DNA from: Actinomycetota bacterium | Lineage (GTDB): Bacteria > Actinomycetota > Thermoleophilia > Gaiellales > Gaiellaceae | Assembly (NCBI GenBank): GCA_003134505.1 | Contig: PLBK01000037.1 | Coordinates: forward strand, 89,534 to 151,252 | Direction: 5' to 3' | Length of the DNA stretch: 61,719 nt | Part shown: piece after piece, positions 43,743-50,636 of the stretch | How the letters are laid out: every line of letters begins with the position of its first letter | How positions within the stretch are numbered: the stretch's first letter is position 1 | Translations under genes and position numbers: made by a program | The notes under the pieces: generated by a model | What the model was told of the DNA's origin: nothing | Seen by the model: the letters and a program-made list of their open reading frames with translations, nothing else | The model's database searches: none

Positions 43743-44695
43743 GCCTCATTCTCGCGGTACCACGCGACGGTGCGCTCCAGGCCCTCGGAGAACGAGGTCC
43801 GGGCACGCCAGCCGAGCAGCTCGGCCGCCTTGTCGGTCGAGCCGATGTGACGGTCGACCTGGCCGGGGCGCTCCTCGACGTGGGACCTGAGCGAGCGGGG
43901 CTTTCCGAGCATGTCGAGCACGAGGTCGGCGATGTCCGAGACCGACACGTCGATGCCGGTCGCGACGTTGATCACCTCGCCGGCGACCAGGTCGAGATCG
44001 GCTTCGATCGCAGCAACGATCGCCTCCGCGTCGTCCTCGACGTACAGCCAGTCCCGACTCGCGTGGCCGTCGCCGTGCACGGTCAGCGGCTCGTCGGAGA
44101 GCGCGCTCGTCACGAAGCGCGGCACGACCTTCTCCCAGTGCTGCCGCGGCCCGTAGTTGTTGAACGGGCGCAGGATGACGATCGGCAGCCCGTAGGTGAC
44201 GTAGTACGAGTAGGCGAGCCGGTCGGCACCGGCCTTCGTGGCGGCGTAGGGGCTGCGCGGGTTGAGCGCGTGCTCCTCGTCCATCGGGTCGGACTCGGCC
44301 GTTCCGTACACCTCGCTGGAGGAGATGAGCACGAAGCGCTCGACCGGAGCCTCGCGGACGGCGTCGAGCAGGATCTGGGTCCCCTCGACGTTCGTGGTCA
44401 CGAACTCGGACGCGCCCTCGAGGATCGACTTCTCGACGTGCGACTCGGCGGCGGCGTTCACGATCACGTCCACCTCGGCCACGATCTCGGCGACCAGCTC
44501 GGCGTTGCGGATGTCGCCGTGCACGAAGGCGAGCCGCTCGTGCGACATCACGTCCGCGAGGTTCTCGAGGTTCCCCGCATAGGTGAGCGCGTCGAGCGAG
44601 ACGACGTCGTACTCGGTCGCCTCGAGCAGATGCCGGATCACGTTCGAGGAGATGAACCCGGCACCGCCGGTCACGAGCACTCGCTTACGTGTCAA
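43694..44695 (-). CDS. NAD-dependent sugar-nucleotide dehydratase/epimerase (RmlB-like extended SDR)
   Basis: 333 residues. RVLVTGGAGFISSNVIRHLLE is the NAD-binding GxxGxxS motif. The catalytic region is VLISSSEVYGTAESDPMDEEHALNPRSPYAATKAGADRLAYSYY with the YxxxK, and PFNNYGPRQHWEKVVPRFV follows as in RmlB and UDP-sugar dehydratases. It should make a 4-keto-6-deoxy or otherwise modified sugar nucleotide. The start is TTG with AAGGAG 7 bp upstream, directly after the GT2 stop. The product probably feeds the DegT aminotransferase. Confidence 0.93.
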   Translation of the reverse strand: MTRKRVLVTGGAGFISSNVIRHLLEATEYDVVSLDALTYAGNLENLADVMSHERLAFVHGDIRNAELVAEIVAEVDVIVNAAAESHVEKSILEGASEFVTTNVEGTQILLDAVREAPVERFVLISSSEVYGTAESDPMDEEHALNPRSPYAATKAGADRLAYSYYVTYGLPIVILRPFNNYGPRQHWEKVVPRFVTSALSDEPLTVHGDGHASRDWLYVEDDAEAIVAAIEADLDLVAGEVINVATGIDVSVSDIADLVLDMLGKPRSLRSHVEERPGQVDRHIGSTDKAAELLGWRARTSFSEGLERTVAWYRENEAWWRGARRQVTSGYSS

Positions 44696-45658
44696 TCAAA
44701 ACTCCTTGTCGATGGTGTAGAGGGGCCTGCCCTCGACGTCACGCTGGATTCTCGCCAAATACTCGCCGATCAGCGCGAGGATGAAGCCCTGGATGCCGAG
44801 CACGGCGAGCACGGCGACGCCTCCGAACAGCGGCCCGGGGAAGTTGGCACGGTCGACCCAGAAGAAGATGCCGTAGGCGCCGAGCCCGGTCGCACCGAGC
44901 GAGCAGACGACGCCGACTCCGATCCCGATCACCTGGATCGGCTGCGGCCAGAACCCGGCGAGGATGTGGAGCGCGAGCCGCGTGAGCCTGAGCGGCGTGT
45001 AGCGAGACGCGCCCGCACGGGCCGCGTGGTCGACGTCCACCTCGACGACGCTGGCGCCGCCGGAGAGCACGAGCGCCTTGGTGAACTTCTGCTTGCCGAT
45101 CGCACCGAGCATCGGCGTGACCACCTCGCGCCGGTAGGCGTTGAAGGCGCAGCCGAAGTCCGAGATGCGGACGCCCGTGAAGCGGCGGAGCATGCCGTTG
45201 ATCAGGCGGGAGGGGAGCGTCCGGCCCCAGGAGTCGCGCCGTGCCGACCGGCGGCCGCTGGCGACGTCGTAGCCGCTCTCGACCGCGGCGACGAGGCGTG
45301 GGATGTCCTCGGGCGCGTTCTGGAGATCGCCGTCCATCGTCACGACGATGCCGCCGCGCGCCCGGGCCAGCCCCGCGTGCATCGCCGGGTGCTGGCCGAA
45401 GTTCCGCTTGAACCGCACGGCCCGGACGCGCGCGTCGGCCGCGTGCAGCCGCTCGAGCGTGGCGAAGGTGCCGTCGACCGAGCCGTCGTCGACGAAGATC
45501 AGCTCGAACGGCCGCTCGAGCGGCTCGAGCGTCGAGATGGTGCGCCGGTAGAGCTCGTCGAGCGACGCCGCCTCGTTGTAGAGCGTCACGACGACGGAAA
45601 GGTCCGGGTCCGCGCCCGGACGAGCCGCCGCAACGGGAGAGAGGTCCGCCTGCGCCAT
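44696..45658 (-). CDS. Polyprenyl-phosphate glycosyltransferase, ArnC/DPM1-like
   Basis: 320 residues. LSVVVTLYNEAASLDELYRRT, FELIFVDDGSVDGTFATLERL, RAVRFKRNFGQHPAMHAGLARARGGIVVTMDGDLQNAPEDIPRLV give the DPM1-type catalytic core, SDFGCAFNAYRREVV the acceptor loop. Two C-terminal membrane helices (about 230-252, 264-292) are followed by GEYLARIQRDVEGRPLYTI. ArnC-type enzymes load 4-amino-4-deoxy or formamido sugars on undecaprenyl phosphate. As first gene of an operon with dehydratase, aminotransferase and flippase-like genes it most likely anchors their product. Confidence 0.93.
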   Translation of the reverse strand: MAQADLSPVAAARPGADPDLSVVVTLYNEAASLDELYRRTISTLEPLERPFELIFVDDGSVDGTFATLERLHAADARVRAVRFKRNFGQHPAMHAGLARARGGIVVTMDGDLQNAPEDIPRLVAAVESGYDVASGRRSARRDSWGRTLPSRLINGMLRRFTGVRISDFGCAFNAYRREVVTPMLGAIGKQKFTKALVLSGGASVVEVDVDHAARAGASRYTPLRLTRLALHILAGFWPQPIQVIGIGVGVVCSLGATGLGAYGIFFWVDRANFPGPLFGGVAVLAVLGIQGFILALIGEYLARIQRDVEGRPLYTIDKEF

Positions 45659-45843
45659 TTAGGCACGGGGGAAACGGCCGGTTTCCCCCGTGAGCCCCCT
45701 TCCCTTTGTGGTCGCCTTCACGGCGGCTCGAGCTACGCCGCGGCCAAGCCACGGCTCCGCGGCCGGTGCATGCGGCTCCGTCGAGGCGGTGGAAATGCGG
45801 CTGAGAACCCGCAAGAGGTCTGCCTGCGCCATTTCTGGACTCT

Positions 45844-45879
45844 GAACTTACAGAACCTTCGTGAGATGGACGTAAGTTC
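45844..45879. repeat. Inverted repeat downstream of displaced MFS fragment
   Basis: GAACTTAC at the left and GTAAGTTC at the right form a perfect 8-bp stem with a 20-base loop. It lies in the 266-bp gap 45659-45924, between the start of the ArnC-like operon and the stop of the MFS remnant, and may be the MFS gene's original terminator or an operator of the operon. I see no gene in this gap. Confidence 0.45.
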
Positions 45880-45924
45880 GGCGTCGTGTGGCGGCCCTGA
45901 CCTCCCAGCCGGATGGGATGAGAT

Positions 45925-46503
45925 CTAGGCCGCCTGCTCGAATGCCGGCTCGAGCTCGGCGACCTCGGCCTGCTGCCGCCGCCCGCGCACCGGAATCGCG
46001 AATGCGATCAGGGCAGCCGTGCCGACGAGTGCGGCGCCGACCCAAACAGCCGGCGTGAGCCCGTTGACGAAGCTCGTCCCCGAGCTGTAGCCGCCGTAAG
46101 TCGCGAAGATCGAGGCCAGCACGGCGACCCCGAACACGCCGCCGAGCTCACGGATCGCATTGTTCGCGCCGGACGCCTGTCCCTCTTCGTGCGGCCGGAC
46201 GCTGCCGAGCACGACGTTCGCCACCGGGGCGAAGAAGAGGCCCATCCCGATCCCCGAGAGCGCGAACGGCGCGACGAGGTCGGCGTACGGCAAGGTCGGT
46301 GTGGAGACGGCGGCGATCCAGCCGAGCGCAATCGCCTGGAGCGCCAGGCCGACGCCCATGATCCGCGGGCCCGGAATGCGATCCGAGAGGGCGCCGGCGA
46401 TCGGCGCGACGAAGATCGGCATCGCCGTCCAGGGCAGGATGCGGAGCCCCGACTGCAGCGGCGAGTAGCCCTGCACGGTCTGGAAGAACTGCACGAGCAG
46501 GGA
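45925..46503 (-). pseudogene. Displaced 3' end of host MFS (DHA2-type) transporter gene
   Basis: The frame encodes the C-terminal roughly 190 residues of an MFS drug/proton antiporter: QFFQTVQGYSPLQSGLRILPWTAMPI, GALSDRIPG, ALSGIGMGLFFAPVANVVLGSV, EGQASGANNAIRELGGVFGVAVL. The reading frame stops resembling the family exactly at LLVQFF (about 46503); to the right is unrelated element DNA. There is no N-terminal half and no credible start. The intact family sequence resumes at the right end of the window with a homologous but different C-terminus. I read it as the host's original 3' end, cut off by integration. Confidence 0.88.
46497..46502. other. Left element junction (attL core, approximate)
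   Basis: Alignment of the left MFS fragment with the right one shows continuous homology up to the shared AGCAGG, after which the two sequences diverge completely. Crossover by the serine recombinase must lie in or next to these bases. The exact dinucleotide core cannot be set without an empty-site sequence. Confidence 0.7.
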
Positions 46504-46542
46504 GTGAGAGCTTTCCAGTAGGAGTCTCTCGGACTCTCGGAG

Positions 46543-46568
46543 TTATCCACAGAGCCGTCCACAGAGCC
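46543..46568 (+). promoter_or_regulatory. DnaA-box-like site and tandem repeat
   Basis: TTATCCACA at 46543-46551 matches the DnaA box consensus exactly. TCCACAGAGCC occurs twice, at 46546 and 46558, a 12-bp period. It lies 40 bp inside the left junction. One box alone does not make an origin; it could also be part of the recombinase's attachment region. Confidence 0.4.
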
Positions 46569-46813
46569 CGATCTCGCGACCGTAGGCGCGTCCGACCTGG
46601 GCGCCAAAATAACAGGCGCTCGACTCCAGCGACGTACTGGAGCGACCCCTCGCCAGGCGTGGCGAGAGGGTGGAGCGGGCGACGCACTCGGAGCGGTGGA
46701 ACGGTGTAGGGCCGGGAAGCCGCTCCGGGTGTCTCAGGTCTCGGTCAGGTGTTCGAGCGGCGGGCCGGTCCTCCTCTTCGACGCGCGGACGGGAAGGTAT
46801 CAGCGGGTCCGGA

Positions 46814-46842
46814 TGTCACGTGACACTAGCGTGCTAGTGTCA
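46814..46842. promoter_or_regulatory. Overlapping perfect palindromes, probable operator
   Basis: TGTCACGTGACA (46814-46825) is a perfect 12-bp palindrome. It overlaps a perfect 22-bp palindrome with arms TGACACTAGC and GCTAGTGTCA around a central GT (46821-46842). The half-site CTAGTGTC recurs at 51963-51970 upstream of the Xre-type regulator gene. This suggests binding by that regulator 60 bp upstream of the small-RNA promoter, so it may control that RNA. A recombinase accessory site is an alternative. Confidence 0.55.
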
Positions 46843-46899
46843 GCGCTCTCGGCGCCTCGAAGAGAGATCTACCGGTCTCGCTCCCCCGCGTCAAGCAGG

Positions 46900-46928
46900 T
46901 TGACGACGCCTGGCGCCATGGCTATCAT
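46900..46928 (+). promoter_or_regulatory. Near-consensus sigma-70-type promoter
   Basis: TTGACG at 46900-46905, a 17-bp spacer and TATCAT at 46923-46928 fit the vegetative consensus well. Transcription should begin near 46935 on the plus strand. No start codon with a gene follows; the transcript would meet an intrinsic terminator after about 74 bases. Confidence 0.65.
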
Positions 46929-46935
46929 GCAGCGT

Positions 46936-47009
46936 AGAGAACGCCTATCGCTGTCATTCTAAGTTTGCGATAGGTAGCGAGGGCCGCTAGCGCGGCTCTC
47001 GTTGTTTTT
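46936..47009 (+). ncRNA. Candidate small RNA of about 74 nt
   Basis: Between the promoter and terminator are two stem-loops. The first pairs CCTATCGC (46944-46951) with GCGATAGG (46967-46974), leaving a 15-base single-stranded loop. The second is the terminator. There is no open frame with a start and ribosome site. The exposed loop is the kind used by antisense RNAs, but I find no long complementary target by eye. No known RNA family is recognised. Confidence 0.55.
46978..47009 (+). terminator. Intrinsic terminator
   Basis: CGAGGGCCGC and GCGGCTCTCG pair in 9 of 10 positions around a 4-base loop and are followed by TTGTTTTT. It ends the candidate small RNA and insulates the NYN gene that starts 30 bp further on. 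Confidence 0.8.
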
Positions 47010-47025
47010 AGAGCGACATCTGGCC

Positions 47026-47031
47026 TAGAGT
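47026..47031 (+). promoter_or_regulatory. TAGAGT -10 element, likely leaderless start
   Basis: TAGAGT lies 8 bp before the ATG at 47040 and there is no ribosome site in between. The same arrangement, TAGAGT 7 bp before the ATG at 52039 and TAGACT 6 bp before the ATG at 55079, occurs at two other element genes. This suggests leaderless transcripts, which are common in actinobacteria. Confidence 0.5.
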
Positions 47032-47039
47032 GCTGTCAC

Positions 47040-47564
47040 ATGGCAGCGTGGCTCTATATCGACGGACTCGGCCTTTACTACGGCAGCGTCCGGGGTACGC
47101 CATATCGCTGGCTTGATCTAGAGGCCTTCGCCGCGGCCCTCGGACTCGATCCACCGATAACCCGGATTCGTTACTTCGCAACGCGAGCGCCAGATATTGA
47201 GGCGCAGGAATGGGACCAGAGGTATCTCCGCGCACTGAGAACGCTCAAGAGTGTGCGCGTACATGAAGTCGAGGGGCCGCATGCGGTCGCTGAGATGAGT
47301 CAACGTCTCCACGAGGATGAACGTGCGGGTCGCTTCACTCTCGCCGTCGTCCTTACGATTGACGGGCGGCTTGCTCCCGCCATTAGCGCTCTCAGGAAGC
47401 CCACCTGTGCCGTGATGCCGCGTATTCGCAAACTCGGTGATCCATCAGTTCGAGAGGCGGCGACCTTCCCCAAGCGCGTTAGCCGGTCGAGCCTTGAAAC
47501 AAGCCTCCTCCCTGGTGTCATTGAAGATGGGGAGGGAGCGTTCAACAAGCCGCCAGACTGGTAG
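47040..47564 (+). CDS. NYN-domain (PIN-like) nuclease-like protein
   Basis: 174 residues. AWLYIDGLGLYYGSVRGTPYRWLDLEAF matches the N-terminal YIDGxNLYYG motif of NYN domains, with the first metal-binding Asp at residue 8. IRYFATRAPDIEAQEWDQRYLRAL and FTLAVVLTIDGRLAPAISAL follow the NYN order, the second equivalent to the DxD-region strand. NYN proteins are RNA- or DNA-cleaving enzymes of the PIN-like fold. Codon use is visibly less GC-rich than in the glycan locus, which supports transfer. Target and partners unknown; defence or RNA turnover are both possible. Confidence 0.75.
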   Translation: MAAWLYIDGLGLYYGSVRGTPYRWLDLEAFAAALGLDPPITRIRYFATRAPDIEAQEWDQRYLRALRTLKSVRVHEVEGPHAVAEMSQRLHEDERAGRFTLAVVLTIDGRLAPAISALRKPTCAVMPRIRKLGDPSVREAATFPKRVSRSSLETSLLPGVIEDGEGAFNKPPDW

Positions 47565-47633
47565 CGGCGCTTCCCGGCGAGTGCCCAACCCGGCGCGACG
47601 GTCGATCTTCCACTTCGCCATCGCGTCTCCCCG

Positions 47634-47948
47634 TTAGTGCGCCCAGCGGTAGTAGTCGGTCGGGACCCCGACCTGCCCGTCGGCGGTGTAGATGCTCGCG
47701 CCCGAGGGGGTTACCTGGAGCGCCGTCATGTCCGGGCTGGTGACCGAGAACGGTCCCTTAGTCGCGCAGAACAGCCCCCGATTAGACGGATGGTAGGCGC
47801 AGGTGTACTTCGTGTTGCTGTTGAACTTGATGCTCGTATTGCCGTTGTTGGGGATCGTGATGTAGCGCCAGAACGTCGGCGCTGCCAGTCCCGCGCCCGC
47901 GCTCCCGAGCACGAGCCCCGCGATTAATGCCGCGATCGTGCGTCTCAC
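47634..47948 (-). CDS. Small secreted protein
   Basis: 104 residues from a GTG at 47948 that has an AGGGAGAGA site upstream; the longer upstream frame is rejected. Residues 1-22 (RRTIAALIAGLVLGSAGAGLAAP) are a signal peptide with an A-x-A site. The mature part of about 80 residues is Thr/Asn/Ser rich with two Cys, which could form a disulfide (TCAYHPSNRGLFCATKGPF). I recognise no family. It lies tail-to-tail with the NYN gene. Confidence 0.65.
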   Translation of the reverse strand: MRRTIAALIAGLVLGSAGAGLAAPTFWRYITIPNNGNTSIKFNSNTKYTCAYHPSNRGLFCATKGPFSVTSPDMTALQVTPSGASIYTADGQVGVPTDYYRWAH

Positions 47949-48072
47949 GTCTCTCTCCCTCTTGTCGGCCCAGAACTCCGGCGAAAAGTTTACGCCTACA
48001 GGTTGGCTCACGAGCCGCGGGGAAGCGAGCGTCTCGCAGGGAGGGAGGCTTATCCGGAAGAGAGGGGAGGAC

Positions 48073-48324
48073 CTACGCGGCGTCGGGCGGAAGTGGTTTG
48101 GTTGCGCGAGCGCCGCCCGTAGAGGGCCTCGGGGTGCGGGGCTCGCGCACACCGGCTAATCCCAGCGGTGGCGGCTCTTCGCCTGACGCCTGCGCGGCGC
48201 GTTTGGCGCGGAGACGGTCGAGGCTCCGATGCAACTTTGCACGGTCGAACGAGAGCCTGGTCGTTTGCTGGGTCAGCTTGTCGATCAACCGATCGAGAGC
48301 GTCGTGGGACGGTAGTCCTTCCAC
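48073..48324 (-). CDS. RsiG-like coiled-coil protein with degenerate c-di-GMP motif
   Basis: 83 residues, GTG start. Residues 8-45 form a long amphipathic helix. Compared with the RsiG signature E-x3-S-x2-R-x3-Q-x3-D it has T21, S25, R28, H32, D36, so Ser, Arg and Asp are kept and Glu and Gln are replaced. The C-terminal half is Pro/Gly rich and probably disordered. It is 35 bp downstream of its closest relative and shares long nucleotide identity with it, for example around LDRLI and TRLSF, so the two arose by tandem duplication. It may dimerise with that protein. Weak ribosome site. Confidence 0.7.
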   Translation of the reverse strand: MEGLPSHDALDRLIDKLTQQTTRLSFDRAKLHRSLDRLRAKRAAQASGEEPPPLGLAGVREPRTPRPSTGGARATKPLPPDAA

Positions 48325-48359
48325 CTAGTTGCTCGTGCAGGTAGTCGGAGTCAAGATGC

Positions 48360-48560
48360 TCAAGGCGCCCCCCGCGACAAGATGCGTGCGAGCCAATCGA
48401 CTCGGACGGTCAGTGAGCCGCCGCCCGCGCGCGCGTCCCGCTCGGCGCGGGCAATGTCGAGCCTCCCTTGGAGCAGGCGACGCTCGAACGAGAGCCTGGT
48501 CTCTCGCGCAGTCAGCTCGGCGATCAACCGATCGAGATCTTCGTCCGGCAGTCCTTCCAA
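48360..48560 (-). CDS. RsiG-like anti-sigma family protein with intact c-di-GMP signature
   Basis: 66 residues from a TTG at 48560 preceded by GGGAGA. E20, S24, R27, Q31 and D35 match the motif E-x3-S-x2-R-x3-Q-x3-D exactly. In Streptomyces RsiG this motif on each helix of a coiled coil binds c-di-GMP, which arms RsiG to hold the sigma factor WhiG; an early-branching homologue in Rubrobacter carries one motif and works as a homodimer. This protein has one motif and one helix, so it resembles the simple type. No WhiG-like sigma gene is on the element; a host sigma would have to be the target. Confidence 0.75.
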   Translation of the reverse strand: MEGLPDEDLDRLIAELTARETRLSFERRLLQGRLDIARAERDARAGGGSLTVRVDWLARILSRGAP

Positions 48561-48667
48561 CCTCGAATCTCCCTCCCCTCGACCTGCCCTCGCAACAAGG
48601 GCGGAGGGGTTATCGGCAAATCGCTCGTCAACCTTTAGGAGGTTGCGACGCCTCTATAGCCGTAACG

Positions 48668-49036
48668 CTAGGCCGCGCGCCGGAGCGCCGCGGGCGTGCG
48701 CAGCATGACGCGGTAGGCCGTCCTGCACTGGTCGGAGCAGAGCATGTGCCCGAGGCGACTGCGGACGAACGGCTCGCGGCAGTACGCGCACGTCGCCGTC
48801 GTGCCGACGTAGGCGCTGAACCGGCTCATCGCCCCCTCGGCTGCGTGGGCGCGGTCGAAGTAGGCCGCGAGGGCGTTGTACCCGGCGTCGGTGATACGTG
48901 CCCGCAGCGGGCCGCTCAGCGTCTCCACGTAGCCCATGCGGGCGAGTACCTCGGCGTCGTCGGCCTTGGCGCGCGCGATCCGGTAGAGGCGTCCATCCCT
49001 CAGATCGTCCAGTAGCTTGAGCTGAGTGTTACGCAT
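48668..49036 (-). CDS. Winged-helix-like protein with C-terminal zinc finger
   Basis: 122 residues, ATG start. Residues 1-60 read as a small winged helix (QLKLLDDLRDGRLYRIARAKADDAEVLARMGYVETLSGPLRARITDAGYNAL, where RITDAGYNAL is the wing tail). The C-terminal part has CAYC and, 16 residues on, CSDQCRTAYR, a four-Cys zinc site of the type found in small actinobacterial and phage proteins. It is probably DNA binding. 37 bp separate it from the next zinc-ribbon gene upstream on the same strand. Confidence 0.68.
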   Translation of the reverse strand: MRNTQLKLLDDLRDGRLYRIARAKADDAEVLARMGYVETLSGPLRARITDAGYNALAAYFDRAHAAEGAMSRFSAYVGTTATCAYCREPFVRSRLGHMLCSDQCRTAYRVMLRTPAALRRAA

Positions 49037-49073
49037 GGTCAGATTGTAGCCCGTCCAGGCTACGCCGCGGCCC

Positions 49074-49418
49074 TCACTCGAACCGCCGCCTCAGCTCCAG
49101 TAGGTCGGAGCGGGAGGCCGACTTCTTTGCGCGCGGTAGGCGCACGCCGTCGCGGAGCACCGCGTAGCCGCGCTCCCGTCCGCACCCCTCGCACGAGATG
49201 AACACGCCGCCCCGGATCGCCGGACGGACGAGGGCACGCTCGCCCGCCGGGAGGTAGCGCCCGCACCATCGACACGCCGCGTCCTCGTCGAGCCGCCGCC
49301 AGAGGTAGGGCAGCGTACTCCTCCTCGGCGGACGGGACCCCCTCCCGGACTGCCTCAGCTTGAGCAGACGGAACTCGCGCCCATCTCTGACCACCACTGA
49401 CTCGCTCTCCACTCGCAT
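49074..49418 (-). CDS. Small zinc-ribbon protein
   Basis: 114 residues. The ATG at 49418 is chosen over an upstream extension because GAGGAGGT lies 7 bp before it. CRWCGRYLP near residue 51 and SCEGCGRERGY near residue 76 give a CxxC...CxxC zinc ribbon. The flanks are rich in Arg. A nucleic-acid-binding role is likely from charge and zinc site, but no family is recognised. It seems to share a transcript with the following zinc-finger gene. Confidence 0.66.
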   Translation of the reverse strand: MRVESESVVVRDGREFRLLKLRQSGRGSRPPRRSTLPYLWRRLDEDAACRWCGRYLPAGERALVRPAIRGGVFISCEGCGRERGYAVLRDGVRLPRAKKSASRSDLLELRRRFE

Positions 49419-49917
49419 AACAGACCTCCTCTCGGACAAGCCTCCAGTAGTGCGCCCGCTCGTGCTCGACTCGTCGAGGGCCTCCGGCCCTCTCCTCGCC
49501 TCGCCCGGAGTACGGACAGAGCCGTCCTCACGCGGGCGCCCAACAGACGGGCCAACCAGGACCACAGTCGCCTCCCTACCACTCACCTTGAGGCACCGAT
49601 GGACCTACATTTCCGTAACGGTTCGCTTCACCCTCGCTCGCTCCCTACCCTGCTCGCGGTGCGATCTTCCGCACGGTTGTAGGAACTAGCCGCCGAGAGG
49701 CGACTCCACTGACTCGACGGTCTCCGATACGTGGCGGTATGCGATCACGGTCCCAAGGTAGCCGAGCGCCCCGGTCCCGCGAGACCTCCCGGGGCAATCA
49801 AAGAAGCAAATGCAGGATGCTTGAGCCCGCAACGACGAGACGCCCTTTCGGGCGTCTCAAATCGGTGATCGAACACCACCGCGCCGATCGAAACCGGAGT
49901 CAAGTGGAGACGTAAGT
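49419..49917. other. Non-coding stretch between two minus-strand operons
   Basis: I see no gene with a start, ribosome site and family likeness. The right part holds the hairpin at 49837-49858; the left part should hold the promoter of the zinc-ribbon gene, for which I cannot point to clear -10 and -35 boxes. Confidence 0.45.
49837..49858 (-). terminator. Hairpin downstream of the Xre operon
   Basis: GAGACGCCC and GGGCGTCTC form a perfect 9-bp stem with a 4-base loop that reads GAAA on the minus strand. It lies 60 bp past the last gene of the Xre-headed operon. There is no T-run after it, so it is a weak or factor-assisted terminator. Confidence 0.55.
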
Positions 49918-50274
49918 TTAGCTGAGCGCTCGCGCCCGCAGTCGCCCCCTCGTCTCGATCATCTCCCTCGTGGCTACCTCGGCGTCGATCAGCTCCGGCA
50001 CGTCCAGCCAGCTCGCGCGCTCGCGACCCTCCGGCGTGATCCACCATCGGAGCCGACTGAGCGCGTAGGCGCTCGGCGGCGACGGATGCAGCTCGACTCC
50101 CTTGCCGACGAAGCGATCCCGGTGCAGGTTCGGCATACAAGCGAGCGTCTCCTGCACGGTGAGCCCGGCGAGGTCAGCCATGCGATCGCACTCCGGCTCG
50201 CCGATCGCGATTCCGCCGCCGGTATCGACCTCCGCGAGCGCACGGAGCACCGTGAGACCGCGCGAGGGGATCAT
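49918..50274 (-). CDS. Winged-helix-like protein, unknown role
   Basis: 118 residues. The ATG at 50274 overlaps the upstream stop as ATGA, so this start is favoured over the longer frame. SRGLTVLRALAEVDTGGG, RMADLAGLTVQETLACMPNLHRDRFVGKG and RWWITPEGRERA follow the order helix, recognition region and wing of MarR-like winged helices. The C-terminal 30 residues are charged. Last gene of a five-gene coupled operon; probably a regulator or DNA-binding accessory. Confidence 0.65.
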   Translation of the reverse strand: MIPSRGLTVLRALAEVDTGGGIAIGEPECDRMADLAGLTVQETLACMPNLHRDRFVGKGVELHPSPPSAYALSRLRWWITPEGRERASWLDVPELIDAEVATREMIETRGRLRARALS

Positions 50275-50612
50275 CCCGACGGACCCGGATGGTAGACCTC
50301 GACGCGCACGCCCGGCACTCGCTCCGGCACGCTGAGCTGACGCTCGACCTCGGCCTCGACTCGGCGGATTCGCCGCGCCTCGAACTCGGCCTGACGCTGC
50401 TCGGCGATCCGGATCGCGGCCTCGGCGCGGATGTCCTCCTCGTCCGCCCGCTGCTCGCGATCGCGGGCAACGGCCTCGTCCCACTGAGCGGCCAGAGCCG
50501 CCGACTTCGGACGCTCGCCGAACCTGCTCGTGATCGGCGACTCGTTCGCCCGCAGGAACCGCGTCGGATTGCCTCGCTCGTCCCTCGGTCCGTCGTATGA
50601 ATGGTCAGACAC
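50271..50612 (-). CDS. Highly charged coiled-coil protein
   Basis: 113 residues from a GTG with GAGGAGGT 4 bp upstream. Residues 35-92 are an almost continuous Glu/Arg/Ala helix predicted to form a coiled coil (for example AVARDREQRADEEDIRAEAA). No family recognised. It is followed by ATGA coupling to the winged-helix gene and lies 24 bp after the previous stop. Confidence 0.62.
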   Translation of the reverse strand: MSDHSYDGPRDERGNPTRFLRANESPITSRFGERPKSAALAAQWDEAVARDREQRADEEDIRAEAAIRIAEQRQAEFEARRIRRVEAEVERQLSVPERVPGVRVEVYHPGPSG

Positions 50613-50636
50613 TTCGACCTCCTCTCGTTCGATGAC

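Larger units (their letters stand above)
46504..46899. other. Non-coding left end of the element
   Basis: No credible gene. It holds a GAGTC-TCTCG-GACTC inverted repeat at about 46522-46536, a DnaA-box-like site with a 12-bp-spaced repeat, and overlapping palindromes, listed separately. An open plus-strand frame from about 46696 has no family resemblance or ribosome site and is not called. Confidence 0.5.

Noticed and set aside
46543-46551. Chromosome-like replication origin
   Set aside because: Only one exact DnaA box; no cluster and no dnaA or rep gene nearby.
46696-46962. Possible 88-residue plus-strand protein
   Set aside because: It covers palindromes, a promoter and part of the small-RNA region, lacks a ribosome site and resembles nothing.
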